From Paracyclopina nana (taxonomy: Eukaryota > Arthropoda > Copepoda > Cyclopoida > Cyclopettidae): a DNA stretch of 64,000 nucleotides. The notes under the pieces are model-generated. The model was not told the origin of the DNA. It worked only from the letters and a program-made list of their open reading frames with translations, and searched no databases. Every line of letters begins with the position of its first letter. Position 1 is the first letter of the stretch. The stretch covers positions 10,044,001 to 10,108,000 of the forward strand of contig JAGUCH010000003.1 of assembly GCA_019096065.1 (NCBI GenBank). The letters run 5' to 3'. Below are positions 44,601-55,152 of the stretch, piece by piece. Position numbers and translations under genes: made by a program.

Positions 44601-45310
44601 CTCTTTTGTGAACGCTTGAATGCAATATACTTTCACACTCTTCTTTAAATGACAGATTAATTAAGTGCGAGTTCCCAAGGCGCGAATTTGCATGGTGTTT
44701 CAAAAGCTAAGGCAATTTTCGTGCTCTGAATGCATTTCTTGAAATCTTGAGGCTGTCAGCCTCGCGGGAAAATAAAATGGTTTTGCAACTTTTATGTATT
44801 CAAATTCTCACCAGCAGCAGTCCAACTTTCCGCCTTTTCCCGCCATATTTCCCAGGATTTTTGGCCATTTTAAAGGCTTTCTTAATGTCATCAGTTCCAG
44901 TGTCGCACATTCGAGACGAATCAATATACTGAAAAGTGCTTTAATTGCAATTTGAGTTGCATAATATATTTTTTAATGGTACCTTGATGTTTTTGTCTTC
45001 ATAAAGGTTCAATTTTGGAGCTTTCTCTTTTCTGCTGGAAATGGGCAAAAAAGTAAGTCAAGTTCTGATTTCTTTTTAAAAGAATATGCTTTTGTTATGT
45101 AAAAAAGGCTCACCCAGAAGAGCGTTTATGATGTGGGCTTTTCATGCCTTTTCCTGTAGTGTCTTTGGCGACAGCTTGCATGGGCCTTAAAAGCAGCCTT
45201 TTTTCTGGGTTTCCATACTGGCCTTGGACTCGTATTGGCCTTTTTCCCGAATAAACGCCATCTCTCTTGCCTACTTTGACCTTGTTGGCAATGGCAGCAA
45301 CATAGGGCAT
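41617..45310 (-). CDS. ODAD4: TTC25/ODAD4-like outer dynein arm docking protein, shortened
   Basis: Nine exons: 45310-45114, 45034-44983, 44928-44812, 44424-44315, 44263-44044, 43633-43471, 43406-43205, 41921-41788 and 41729-41617. All junctions are in phase; 435 residues. Seen: a basic N-terminal extension of about 130 residues; TPR-like helices (LLARELRATCLFNLACFREA, then FNGKALYIYGESLY); FERALMIFHRGFRLR, matching the ODAD4 FEFALVFYHRG motif; and near the C-terminus IADLALDGLNFIKSRQIFW, matching the ODAD4 DLIMTGINYL...NFW block. ODAD4 is an axonemal protein needed to dock outer dynein arms in motile cilia. The reading frame stops nine codons after that block, so the C-terminal TPR half is absent. 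The first four exons are less certain. Introns include 51, 54, 58, 64 and 79 nt. Confidence 0.77.
43806..44012. mobile_element. Probable family-A remnant in an ODAD4 intron
   Basis: TTAA then TGTGGTGTTCATCTATAC at the left (a good A end). Decayed core TTTTCGGTCTGCAAAACTGAAA about 130 bp later. No tag or right end is recognisable. Confidence 0.45.
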
Positions 45311-46312
45311 TTTCTACTTACATTCAAATGTGGAAAAAGGATGAAACTTATGTAAATGAAGTCCTTTATTTTCAGCTGTGGCCACTTTCACAAATGGGGA
45401 AAAAAGTTCCTACCAAGATGTCATTATTTAGGAAGTTTCAGCTTCCTAAGGAAAATGGCAATTTTGCAGCCATAGCCAAGATTAAAGTCTTGGTAAATGA
45501 GATGCATGCACTTGAAGAGATAAATGAGCCATATTGTTCCATTTTGAGCCAAGTAAATGGCCTCTGCCAAATTTCACTCATGAATCTCTGCTGAAATGTC
45601 AGCTCCTCTCTTTTGTAGCTTATTTCTATGCAAAATGGCTCTTTTACTATTATCTTTGCAGTTATAGAGAGTGACTCGTAAAAAACCGAATATTATGTTC
45701 AATAATGAAGCTATCCTATTCCATTTTAGAAAAGTGTTTTTATGACTCAGACTCTATTTTTTGAAGGCTGTACTATTTTCTATGGGTCAGACTCTAGGAA
45801 GATACCAACTTACTACTCAGTGAAATGTGCTGTAATAAAGTCCTGTGAAGCCATCCAAGGCCTGAATTTGACTAATTCTTTTGCCTAGAGAAGCAATTAC
45901 GAAAGTTCGCAGCACTGCTAAAATATACACTGTCCAGCTTTCATACCAGAATTTGCATAGCCGAAATTGAACAACTTCTTCAAAGAGACTTGCAAATTCT
46001 AAAAACCGCTATTTAACTGTTAATTTTTTTAAGTGTCTCAAATAGAATCATATTCATTCAGTAGTTTTTAACTTCATTGTTTTAGAAATATTTTTTTTAA
46101 AAAAATACCTCGTCAAAAGTCAATTTTCAAGTAAAATAACTTTAATTTAATCTCTTGATGTTATGCAAAAATCTTAAATTCTTGCAGCGCTTTTTGTTTA
46201 TTTTGGCGATTTTCAAAGAGTAACGGCGATAAACAAAAGTCTGGTCGCGCTGAGTTTGTTTACAAAACAAAACACATGTGCTTAATTTTGAATAGTGAAG
46301 AACTTTTCGAAA
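45311..46312. promoter_or_regulatory. Divergent intergenic region between ODAD4 and THADA
   Basis: About 1 kb separates the two start codons. It must contain both promoters. It also holds a short E-type element (45665-45796). No TATA box or CpG cluster is evident, and the sequence is AT-rich. Confidence 0.5.
45665..45796. mobile_element. Family-E short MITE
   Basis: Begins TAGAGAGTGACTCGTAAAAAA and ends CTATGGGTCAGACTCTA, about 132 bp, with an internal GACTCAGACTCTA. Related to the elements at 34158 and 59226. Confidence 0.55.
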
Positions 46313-46353
46313 ATGACAACGATGAACTTGAGGACTCGTGCATACGGAAGTAA
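46276..46353 (+). other. Upstream ORF overlapping the THADA start
   Basis: ATG at 46276 opens a 25-codon frame that is +1 relative to THADA and ends at TAA 46351-46353, beyond the THADA ATG at 46313. If the 5' UTR includes 46276, it could dampen THADA initiation. The THADA ATG has A at -3. Confidence 0.4.
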
Positions 46354-49300
46354 AGCGCTGAAAAATGCCAAAATTGCCGAAATTCTCCCCGAGTTTCCCG
46401 GATTATTCTGCACGAATTGTGATAATCAAGAAATTCCCAATCTGATGCAAAAATTGACCGAGTCGCAGAGTTTCGACTTTCAAGCGCAAACTCTGAGAAA
46501 TGTCATTCTAAAATTGCCTTCCAGTCACAAATGTGTCTACGTGAAGGCCATAGTTTTCTGGTTTTTCCACCTGGACTCCAACTCATCCTTGAGATCTGTC
46601 ATTTCGTCCAGCTTGAACAAGACCGAAGACCACCAGGAATTCCAAGCTGAATTTGACACTTTCATTCAAAAAGTGGTTGGAAAACATGTGGAAAAACTGG
46701 ACATTTTGCAGAAATGCTTCGAAAATTGCCATTATGGGCTGACAGCTGTCAAAAGTCACATTGACGACATTTACCCAATGTTGGCGGACAAATTGGTGGC
46801 CTCAACCCTGGATGAACTTCCACAGATATCTAGAGTCCTGCTTTCTTTGGAATCAATCAGAGCTGCCAGAGATGAAGTGAGGCTGGCTCAAATCCTTTGT
46901 GCAACTTTGTTTGCTCAGCACCAAGATGAAAATCTAATTTCCACTGAAATCCGCACAAATCTGTGCTTGATTTGGAGCCACGAATTAAGGTCGAAAATGG
47001 ACGGATTTTCGGTGCTGCTTGCCCAAAAAGAGGACTCCATCCTGGATTTGCTGCCCAAGGATCACAATTCAATGTGGAACAAGCACATTTCAATGGCAGC
47101 CATCACGACAGGAGAGTCGGATCTACTCCAAAGTATCAATGGCACTCATTTGATCCTGGAGCATTTTTATGACATCATTGAGCAATGCCAAGATGATGAG
47201 TACACCAGGAGTCATGGAATCCTCTTGTGTGCTTCAAAACACTTGAATTTAGCTGCCAATGCCCATGACAACATTGAAGCTCATTTGAGGCTGGCTCGAA
47301 AATACGAGAAGTTCGCACTGTCCAACTTGAGCTCTGCCAATGATCGAATTCGTCATAACGTCAAGAATGTCCTGGTCAAAGTGCTGGAACTTTACAGCAT
47401 CCTCAAAGTTGAACTGGAGGCTGTCAGACTGGTTGAATCTGTGCTGGACTTGAGCTGGGAGAGCAAAGCCAAGTGCTTGGCATTGTCAGTCGTTGCCAAG
47501 TTCCATGGTCCTCTTTTGGTCAAGCTGAATCCGGACATTGCTCACATTGTCATTGGTTTGATGGCTGATCCCACAATTGAAGCTTCTGCTGCAGACCTCT
47601 ACGAAAATCTATTACTGAGCTGCTATGGCCAAAATGATCTCCAGCATTGGATCCAATCCTGGATTTGGCCACTCTTGAAGAACCAATCCCAGGGGTCCAT
47701 ATCCACGATGAGGCTTTTGAGGGTTGCTCTCAAAATCAACGCTGATTTGGTCATGCGAGAAATTGTCCACTGTGGAGACGAGCATTTCGCACTGATTTGC
47801 CTCAAGTTGGACAAAATCAAGGGTGGCTCCCAATGGCGTCACCATTTCGCCAACTTGGTGACCAAGGCTGCTCTTCACTTTGAAGACAGCATCCGGATTC
47901 AAGCTCTGGATCTGGTTATTTCCAGCCATAGCAGCCGTGAGGATTTTTCAATGGAAGAATTGGCATTGATCCATGACACTCTGGAATTAAACATGGTCCT
48001 ACAGCAGCCTTCGGATCGCCAGAATTTCATCGTCCTAATGAAAAAGTTGGCCTTGAGGATCAAAGCTGCCATGACAGTGTCAAGCAGGAAAAATGACCCC
48101 GATGACACTTACCAAGAGTTCATTGAGAAACTGGCCAAATTCTATTTCAACTGCTTCTTTCCGGATGCCAGTTTCTCCAGACGATCCATAGCCTTGAGCT
48201 GCTTGCAAGATTTGCTCTCAACCTTTCCGGAGATGGCCCAAAATCGTGATATTTGCTCTGTTGAAACTGCTGAGAAACTGGTGGATGCCTTATTCGACTC
48301 GTATGAACTCAACAAGCAAATGGCACTTGATATCCTAGAAAAACTCCCTACTGAAGTCACGCTTCTCAACGATCCGGATTCCGTCAAAATGACTCTGAAT
48401 GAGATATTGGAATTGACAAGATCACATAAACCACCGGACTCTTTGAATGCCGCCTACTTGACCAAGTACTTGTCATTGTCCTCGATCAAGCCAGACCTGA
48501 TGTCAAAGCTGCTGAGTGAGCTGGAACACCAGTTGGAAGTGGCCCAAAAGGATCTTTGCCAAGCTTCCATAACAAGTCCAATGTATGGAGTCCTCAACTG
48601 CATTCGATTTCTGGTTGACAGCTCACATCCAGATGCTGCCATGGCATCAGCATTGCTCAAGCTTGGCCAGACTATCACCAAAGTGATTGAGCCAGTTCTG
48701 AACAATGACTCTCCGGAAGGCCATTTGCCAATGGATCTCACGGAGGAGAAAAATGGCCAAATCAGTGCCCAACTTTTGCTCCTTTGCGCATGGAGAACAA
48801 GCAAGGAGATTTCGCTCCTTTTTGGCCAATTATGTCCATTTTTGGCCAACGAGGAAGTCGTTCAACTGAGCCATTTTTTCACCCAACAATTGGCGGAAAT
48901 CAAGCATCGTGGAGCTTTCGAGCAGGCTTACATCGGCTTCTGCTCCCTATGCTCGTACATGTGGAAAACCGAGGGCTTTCAAGCCATTCCCAATCAGATG
49001 CTTTTGGCCACCATCCAGGAAATTGGAAATGATGACCAAAATAGGCTCTGTTCAACGCGTAGGAGTGCTGGCATTCCCTTCTTAATTCAAGGTAACAAAT
49101 ATTGTATATTAAAAGACAATATTGCTGTTTTGTCGTCGCAAGATTCATTTTTATGGACAAATACTATTGTGCTCAAATCGAATGACGCAGAGATGAGACT
49201 CGATTGTCTTCTTCCAATTCCACTTTCAGTTTGTCAAACTGAAATTGAGCAGAAAAGTTCCTCGTTTACTTTCGTCAAGATTTTCCTCAACTTAATCATT

Positions 49301-52300
49301 TTCCCAGGAATTGTTACAACCGAGCCAGCAGCGAGCAATTTTCAATCGGTGAAGATCGCCTTATCGCATTTAATCCGATTCAGCCAAGATCCGGATCGGG
49401 CTGAAATCCGGATTCATGCTTGCAACATTCTGAGGGTTTTGTATCGTGATGCCAGCTTGGGTGACATTGTCTCCAATTATGTGGCAGATGGAGTGAAAGC
49501 TGCCATTTGTGGCTTCAAATCCAGATCCTGGTCTGTGAGTATTTTCAATTCTTTATTAGTTTTTTTTAATTCCGTCTTATTTGCTTTCGCAGGAGCGAAA
49601 CTCTGCCACATTGCTATTCAGTGCTTTGTGCACCAGGATCTTCGGAGTGAAAAGATCCAAAGCTGATCTGAGTGGGAAGAACTCCATGTCTGCCCGAATG
49701 TTTTTCCACCGTTTTCCGGATTTGTATCCATTTCTGCTCCAACAAGTGAGCCAAGCTGCCCAAGTCATTGGGGAGTCACCAAATGCTCTCAGCCCAGATG
49801 AGAGCTCCATTTATCCCGCATTGTTAATTCTGGCCAAATTGACTCCCACGACAACTGTAACTGAGGTGGAAGACATCAAGTTTCAGGTAGGAAAAGCTAT
49901 TTTTAGCCACCCTCTAAGGTTTCTCATTTCCATGCCCATCGTTTTATGATGATGGCGAAAGCTCTCTCCTATCAACATCCTTGATTCCGTGAATCAGTTT
50001 TGTAAGCACTTTCATGTTAAGCTTTTATGGTGTTTTTTGATTACATCAGCTTCCCTTGTTGAGCCTCGAAAAAGTGGGAAAAAAATGCTAGTTTCATTCT
50101 GTTACAGCACAATTTGACATTTTTTCATTGCATTTCAAACATAATTTTTAGCTTTTTGGGCTGTTTTCATGTTTTCTTGTTGAATTTAATCAATTTTTGT
50201 CCGTTTAAAAAAGGACTATTTTAGGCATGGCCACTCCGCGGCGCGCTATTGTTTACTTTTAGCCGGAGAGCGCCATCTGGCGGCCTAAAAATAAATCAAA
50301 GCGTTATACTACAGGCAGAAACTCTATACTGCAATCCTCGTTATTTGAGATTGCAGCCAGCCTAATTGAAGGCTTTATCACTAGAGCCCTTATCTGAAAA
50401 CTGTTCAAAATAACTCAAAATGGACGCTGAACACGCGCTGTCAAGCATTGATCGTTTCCTCCAGCCTATGGAAGTGATTTGCTACTTCAAAGACAATCAA
50501 AGTTCGAGTCACCATGACTTGATCAAGCATTTCAGGCCTCTTCTAGTCAACAGTGAATTCGCCAAGGAAAACCACGAGTTGCTGAAAAAAGTCACTGGCC
50601 AATTAGTGATTGTGAAAAAAATCCAAGGCTCAAAATGCCTTGAATTGAAGCCTTCATTTCTTCACTTGTCTCCACACGAGATCTACGTGGTACTTCCAAA
50701 GCAGCCTTCCAATGATTTTAATTTCATCGACAAAGGCTAAGAAAAAAAAATCTTGTCGCATAACAATTTTGAACCTTTGCAGTTGATTTCAGTTTTGGAA
50801 ACTGAAACGCAAATTGTGAGATCACAATCGAGTCTCATTAACAAGGCATTCGTTTCGTATACTTTGCCAACTAAACGACAAGCACGAAAAATGTCCTTTC
50901 CGCTGTTTTAAACTAATAGATAATTTGGCTAAGAGGATTAAATATGGGGCTGCTTTGAAAGTGACCTTTTTTGTAATGAGCTTTTGGAACTGGCTACAGA
51001 GGAGGAAAATCCAGTGGCAGCTCCACCGATTCCACCGAGAAGTCGAAATCCAATATATGAACCAATTTCGTTACCCAATGAGGAAGCCTATTTTCTGCCT
51101 CCAAAAGTTCACGAGGAAAAGGAAAGCTTGGTACCTATTAAGGCTTCAGCAAAATCTTCCATCCCTCTGGCTAGCATCAAAGAAGAGCCACCAAAAGATA
51201 ATAATGATGATGATGATGAGGTGTTTGCCACTCTGAGCAGAGCTGAGAAGAGCGTCAAAGACCTTTCCAAAAGGTTTGAAATCGCTCATCAAGAGCAAAT
51301 CCACCCTCATAGCAATAACTTGAGAGCTCGTGTCAACAGAACTGAGAAACCAGTGAGAAAATCCGTCAACTCTGACAATCCGGAATTGGATTTGGTGCCA
51401 GCTTTGACTGAAGAGACCAGAGCCTGGATTTTGGCAGCTGCCAAAAATGACGAAGCCACCATGAGGAGGCTGGTTAATTCCTCACCGGATGTCATTCATG
51501 CCAAGGATCCAGCCATGAAATATTCAGCTCTTCATTGGGCTGCCAAATTTGGCAATGTGGACATGATTCACTTACTCATTGGCAGATATCGAATGAGTGC
51601 CAATGTGAAGACTCGTGGAGGCTACACTCCTCTCATGATTGCTGCCATGCATAGGCAATTAAAAGTCTATGAGCTACTCTTGAAGGCCTATGGTGCCAAT
51701 CCGGATTTGAGGGATCACAGTGGGAGAAAAGCTAGCTGGTATTTGCCTCCAGATGATGATGGTGAAGACCAACCCGATGAGGAAGAGGCTGCCAAAAGAT
51801 TTCATCGTCAGAGCTTAAGGCGAAAAGCAAAAATTGATCGGAGTCCCACTTTTTTGGGCGGCTTGTTGCGAGAATCGAAACGACGCCATAAATAGCAATA
51901 ACAAATATTGGCACCAATAATTTCCTCCTTTTGTTTCAGCTCTCTGAATTCGTGCCATTTTTGGAGGTCTGCGGTGGCAGCTCCATCTTGAAGATCCGCC
52001 AGCTGTCCGCACTCGCTTTGGTGTCCATTTATGGCAGGCAGAAGAGTGTGGACTTTTTACGCGAGAAAATCTGTGTGGACCAAGTGCTGAGTCATAACCA
52101 GTGTCACGGCAAAATTTTGCAGGTTTGTCTTTTTATCAAACTTGAAATGTGGAGTTCGTGTATTATTAAGAGCTTGTCGAAAAGCAACAGTTTCCATTGT
52201 ATGTTAATTTCAGTTTCAGAAACTGAAAGTGGCATCGAGAGTTCCTAATCAAGTCTCATTGCTCTGATATTTGCTTTGAAAAGGGCGTACTGCCAAAAAA

Positions 52301-54470
52301 AGTGAAAGCAATTCATTTCATGCGTTTTTACGTAATTAATATAGCAATTTATTGTTTGACTTGGCCATGAAAATGCAAGTAATTTAGTAGTTTTTAACTT
52401 TGTTATTTGATTTGAGAACGTTGCTGAGCCAGAACTCCTGTGAAAGCTGATATGTATCGTCAAAATACATTTTTTGGGATAAATTGAAGGCAGTATGACG
52501 TAGATGGTGACCAACTATGTTTTGAGCTTTTCCGAGAAGAGACTACAGTAAGAGAAAGCCTTCATATTTGAAGCTCTTAACAAAGCCTATTTTGCTGCCA
52601 TTTAATTTCCCACCTGCTGACGTCATGCAAAGCTCTAGGTACTACAAAAATACGGATGTCAAAGTCACAAAAGATAGAGAATTAGAAAGCTCCTTTTTGT
52701 GATACAATTCTTCACTTTGGCCACAATAATAATAATGGTAGTGTAATGTTTCAGCTTTCCTTAGTGCATACATTACATGTGTTTGTTCTTTCTTGTGATG
52801 AGAATGAATAGACTTTCATTCATGTTTTTTTCTTCTTTTTTCAGCTCCTTTATCTTCTCCAGTTAGTGGATAATGAGGATTCTGCTGTGAAAGCCGACCT
52901 CAAGAAAGTTCTATTGGATCACATTCACAACCTTGAGAAGATCTTCAACCACACCACGTGTGGTGTCCTCAGGTCAAGCCTTTTGGAAGTGGCCTTGATT
53001 CTGAAGCATCAGTTTGGCCTTGCCTGCAACTTTAATTATGCTAATGCAAGTCAAACTTCCAAAGTGGAATTGGCAAAATCCCAGGAACTGAGGCTGAAAT
53101 TCCAGCTGAGCCCACCAACGTCTCTGGAGGGCCTTGAGTTGAAAAAGGCCGAAGAAAGGCTGGCCTGCATCGAGGCCTTTGGGCCTTTGTTGTGCACCAC
53201 TCAAGATGACCTGATATTTATGGCTGTGACTGAAGAGGATTCATCCTGTTTATGCTTGCTTTTGAAACGTCTATTGATGCAGCAAGGCCAGCCTTGCTTG
53301 AAGGCTGCTGAGGCCTTTATGGCCTTTGTTAATTCGTCAGTTACAGTTGGAATGAAGGAGCTCACATTGGCCTTGCTGCTGCAGTATTCCTTCAAAATTG
53401 TGGCTGCTCATGAAGGCCAGCTTTCAGAAGAGGTAATTTAAAAAATAGTATTTTTATGGACGAATGCATATGGTTTCTTTTTGCTTTCTGTTTCAGCTTC
53501 TGTTTGGTTGGCTTCGCCTGTTAGTGGAAATTTTCGAAAGGTCAAGCAAGCTATCGACTTTCGAGATCAAATATGGGCTTGCCAAGGGACTGGCAGCCAA
53601 CAAGGTCTTCTTCTTGAAAAGAGAAAGCACTAAAGGCCACAAGGCTGCCGAAGAAGGAAATTACAGCAACTGCAGAGAAGGCACGCATAATAAGGTTCAA
53701 ATTCACTTTGGATGCTCATTATCTGGTTTTTTTTTAGGTGCCATTTCCCTGGTCATGTGGTATGTTTCGCTCCATTTGGTGGTGGATGAAGACTATGAAG
53801 TGAGGAAGGAAATTGGCCTTGCTTTGGAGGCCGATCGAGCCTCGTGCCTCTTGTTTCGTGACCTTGTCAATGAGGCCTTTAAGCCACCAAATAACCCGAG
53901 TCTGGAAAAAGTGGCATTATTGCGCCACCTTCACTCCAAGATGGAGGATCAGGTATGCTTTCAAAGCTTGGTTTCATGCTCATGTGAAAATATTGACGAA
54001 AGGAAAAAATTAACTACTAGCTGAAATTTCAGTTCTGCATACTGAAAGCTAAACTGAAAGACTTCAATTGAGAATCATTAGGCAACGATTTGATTTGAAT
54101 ACATCACTTTGCCATAAAATTGTAATATGCTTTCGCTTTCGACAAAATCTAAAACATCGCTAAATACACTGATTGAGTACAAAAAAGTATTTTAAAAGCA
54201 GATGATCATGTCCTTATTCATGGTCTCTTGTTTCAGGCCTCAGCTGAGCAATTGGTGGAAGGCTGTGGCGAGGCAGTGGTACCATTTGAGAAGAATGAGA
54301 CCAACTCGTGGAGAGAAGAGTCCAAAATAGCCTCCATCATCAAGAGAGGCCTAGATGAAAATACTAATGTTGTATCTCAGCTACCTCAGTTGCTACGAGG
54401 TAGCAGTAGTGACCTTTTAAAGGCCTTTGCTCAAATAACGACCGCTCAAGCAGAAAACTACTCTTGCTAG
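46313..54470 (+). CDS. THADA: THADA homologue (Trm732-like HEAT-repeat protein)
   Basis: Exons 46313-49091, 49308-49534, 49593-49886, 51940-52122, 52845-53432, 53497-53952 and 54237-54470, in phase, about 1586 residues. Seen: long alpha-helical repeats throughout; GHLPMDLTEEKNGQISAQLL and LLLCAWRTSKEISLLFG; the hallmark STRRSAGIPFLIQ (about residue 915); LRVLYRDASLGD and YVADGVKAAICGF; and NSATLLFSALCTRIFGVKRS. These match the DUF2428 core of THADA/Trm732. Family knowledge: yeast Trm732 partners the methyltransferase Trm7 for 2'-O-methylation of tRNA position 32, and animal THADA has been linked to SERCA and energy storage. The third intron (49887-51939) contains a complete SOWAH gene. A possible GC-AG mini-intron lies at 53681-53737. 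AATAAA is at 54677. Confidence 0.92.
49185..49300 (-). mobile_element. Family-A MITE in the first THADA intron
   Basis: Tag ATGAGACTCGATTGTC and core TTTCAGTTTGTCAAACTGAAA. It occupies most of the 216-nt intron and is antisense to THADA, one of the few exceptions to sense orientation in short introns. Confidence 0.72.
50269..50285 (-). promoter_or_regulatory. CTCF-like motif upstream of the nested SOWAH gene
   Basis: The complement reads GGCCGCCAGATGGCGCT, a good match to animal CTCF (AGATGGCGC core), 135 bp upstream of the SOWAH start codon and inside the THADA intron. It may mark the nested promoter. Confidence 0.42.
50420..51895 (+). CDS. SOWAH: SOWAH (sosondowah) ankyrin-repeat protein nested in THADA
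   Basis: Exon 1, 50420-50689, starts at ATG and encodes an N-terminal winged-helix-like domain (DLIKHFRPLLVNSEF, VTGQLVIVKKIQGSKCLELK) typical of SOWAHA-D proteins. Exon 2, 50981-51895, encodes a Pro-rich and acidic linker, then ankyrin repeats (AWILAAAKNDEATMRRLV, YSALHWAAKFGNVDMIHLLI, YTPLMIAAMHRQLKVYELLL) and a basic C-terminus; about 394 residues. The exon 1 donor is the least certain point: GTG|GTACTT keeps the phase, and a GC donor at 50736 would not. The intron contains a sense family-A element. The stop is only 44 bp before the next THADA acceptor. The SOWAH molecular role is poorly known. Confidence 0.85.
50765..50880 (+). mobile_element. Family-A MITE in the SOWAH intron
   Basis: Core TTTCAGTTTTGGAAACTGAAA and tag ACAATCGAGTCTCATTA, one of the least diverged cores in the window. 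Sense orientation. Confidence 0.8.
52200..52506 (+). mobile_element. Family-A MITE in a THADA intron
   Basis: Core TTTCAGTTTCAGAAACTGAAA, tag TAATCAAGTCTCATTGC, TATGTATCGTCAAAATAC, right end ACGTAGATGGTGACCA. Sense orientation, about 300 bp. Confidence 0.75.
54025..54210 (+). mobile_element. Family-A MITE in the last THADA intron
   Basis: Core TTTCAGTTCTGCATACTGAAA, tag TCAATTGAGAATCATTAGG, ACGATTTGATTTGAATAC, AAACATCGCTAAATAC. Sense and diverged. Confidence 0.68.
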
Positions 54471-55152
54471 AAAATGCCAAATTACAGCTTTTCTACCCAA
54501 AACTAAGACGGAAAAGTGTACTCGTATAGCATATATAGTTTATTATGTATCGTCACATATTCATAGTTTCACATGTATATTTTAGATGATCATACCAAGG
54601 CTCGTCATTTTTGGAGCCCTCAGCAGCCCAAAAATACTTTTTTCTTAGAAAATATAGCCCTCATCAGCACACACTTAATAAAGTATAGTTCTCTTCATGT
54701 TGATTATATGATAAGCGTTACGATCCCTTGGGACAGCTTTCACTATGTTTAGCAAAATATTGGCAGGTACCAAAACAATTTAAAGGGAGGAAAACAGAAC
54801 AAATGAAGTGGAACACATCAACAACCTTTCTCAAAAAGGAATACTATATATTAAAGTACACAGATGAGAAAAGGAAGGTGGTTTTTCATGTAGCCCATCA
54901 CAAAAATGAACAGATGCATGCTTTCTGATAATAATGGTAATAACATCACAGTTGACAAAACACGTAGTAGTAGTTGTAAAACTTTTTTCCATTATCATAT
55001 ATATAATGTTTTAGCTTTTGTTGCTCTGTAGTTGAGATCCATAAGTGGTTTCTTCCATCACTAGATATATCATATATAGGATTCTTAAGAATATAGACCT
55101 GATTGAACACCGATGAACATAGATCAGAGATTGTACAAGAAGATGCCACAGA
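54471..55152. other. Convergent 3' ends of THADA and Smaug
   Basis: Plus-strand AATAAA at 54677-54682 (THADA) and TTTATT at 54539-54544 (AATAAA on the minus strand, for Smaug). If both are used, the two 3' UTRs overlap tail to tail by about 140 bp. No ORF of note. Confidence 0.5.

Noticed and set aside
50736-50741. GC donor AAAG|GCTAAG as the end of SOWAH exon 1
   Set aside because: The consensus looks good but it leaves phase 1, while exon 2 needs phase 0. GTG|GTACTT at 50689 fits the phase.
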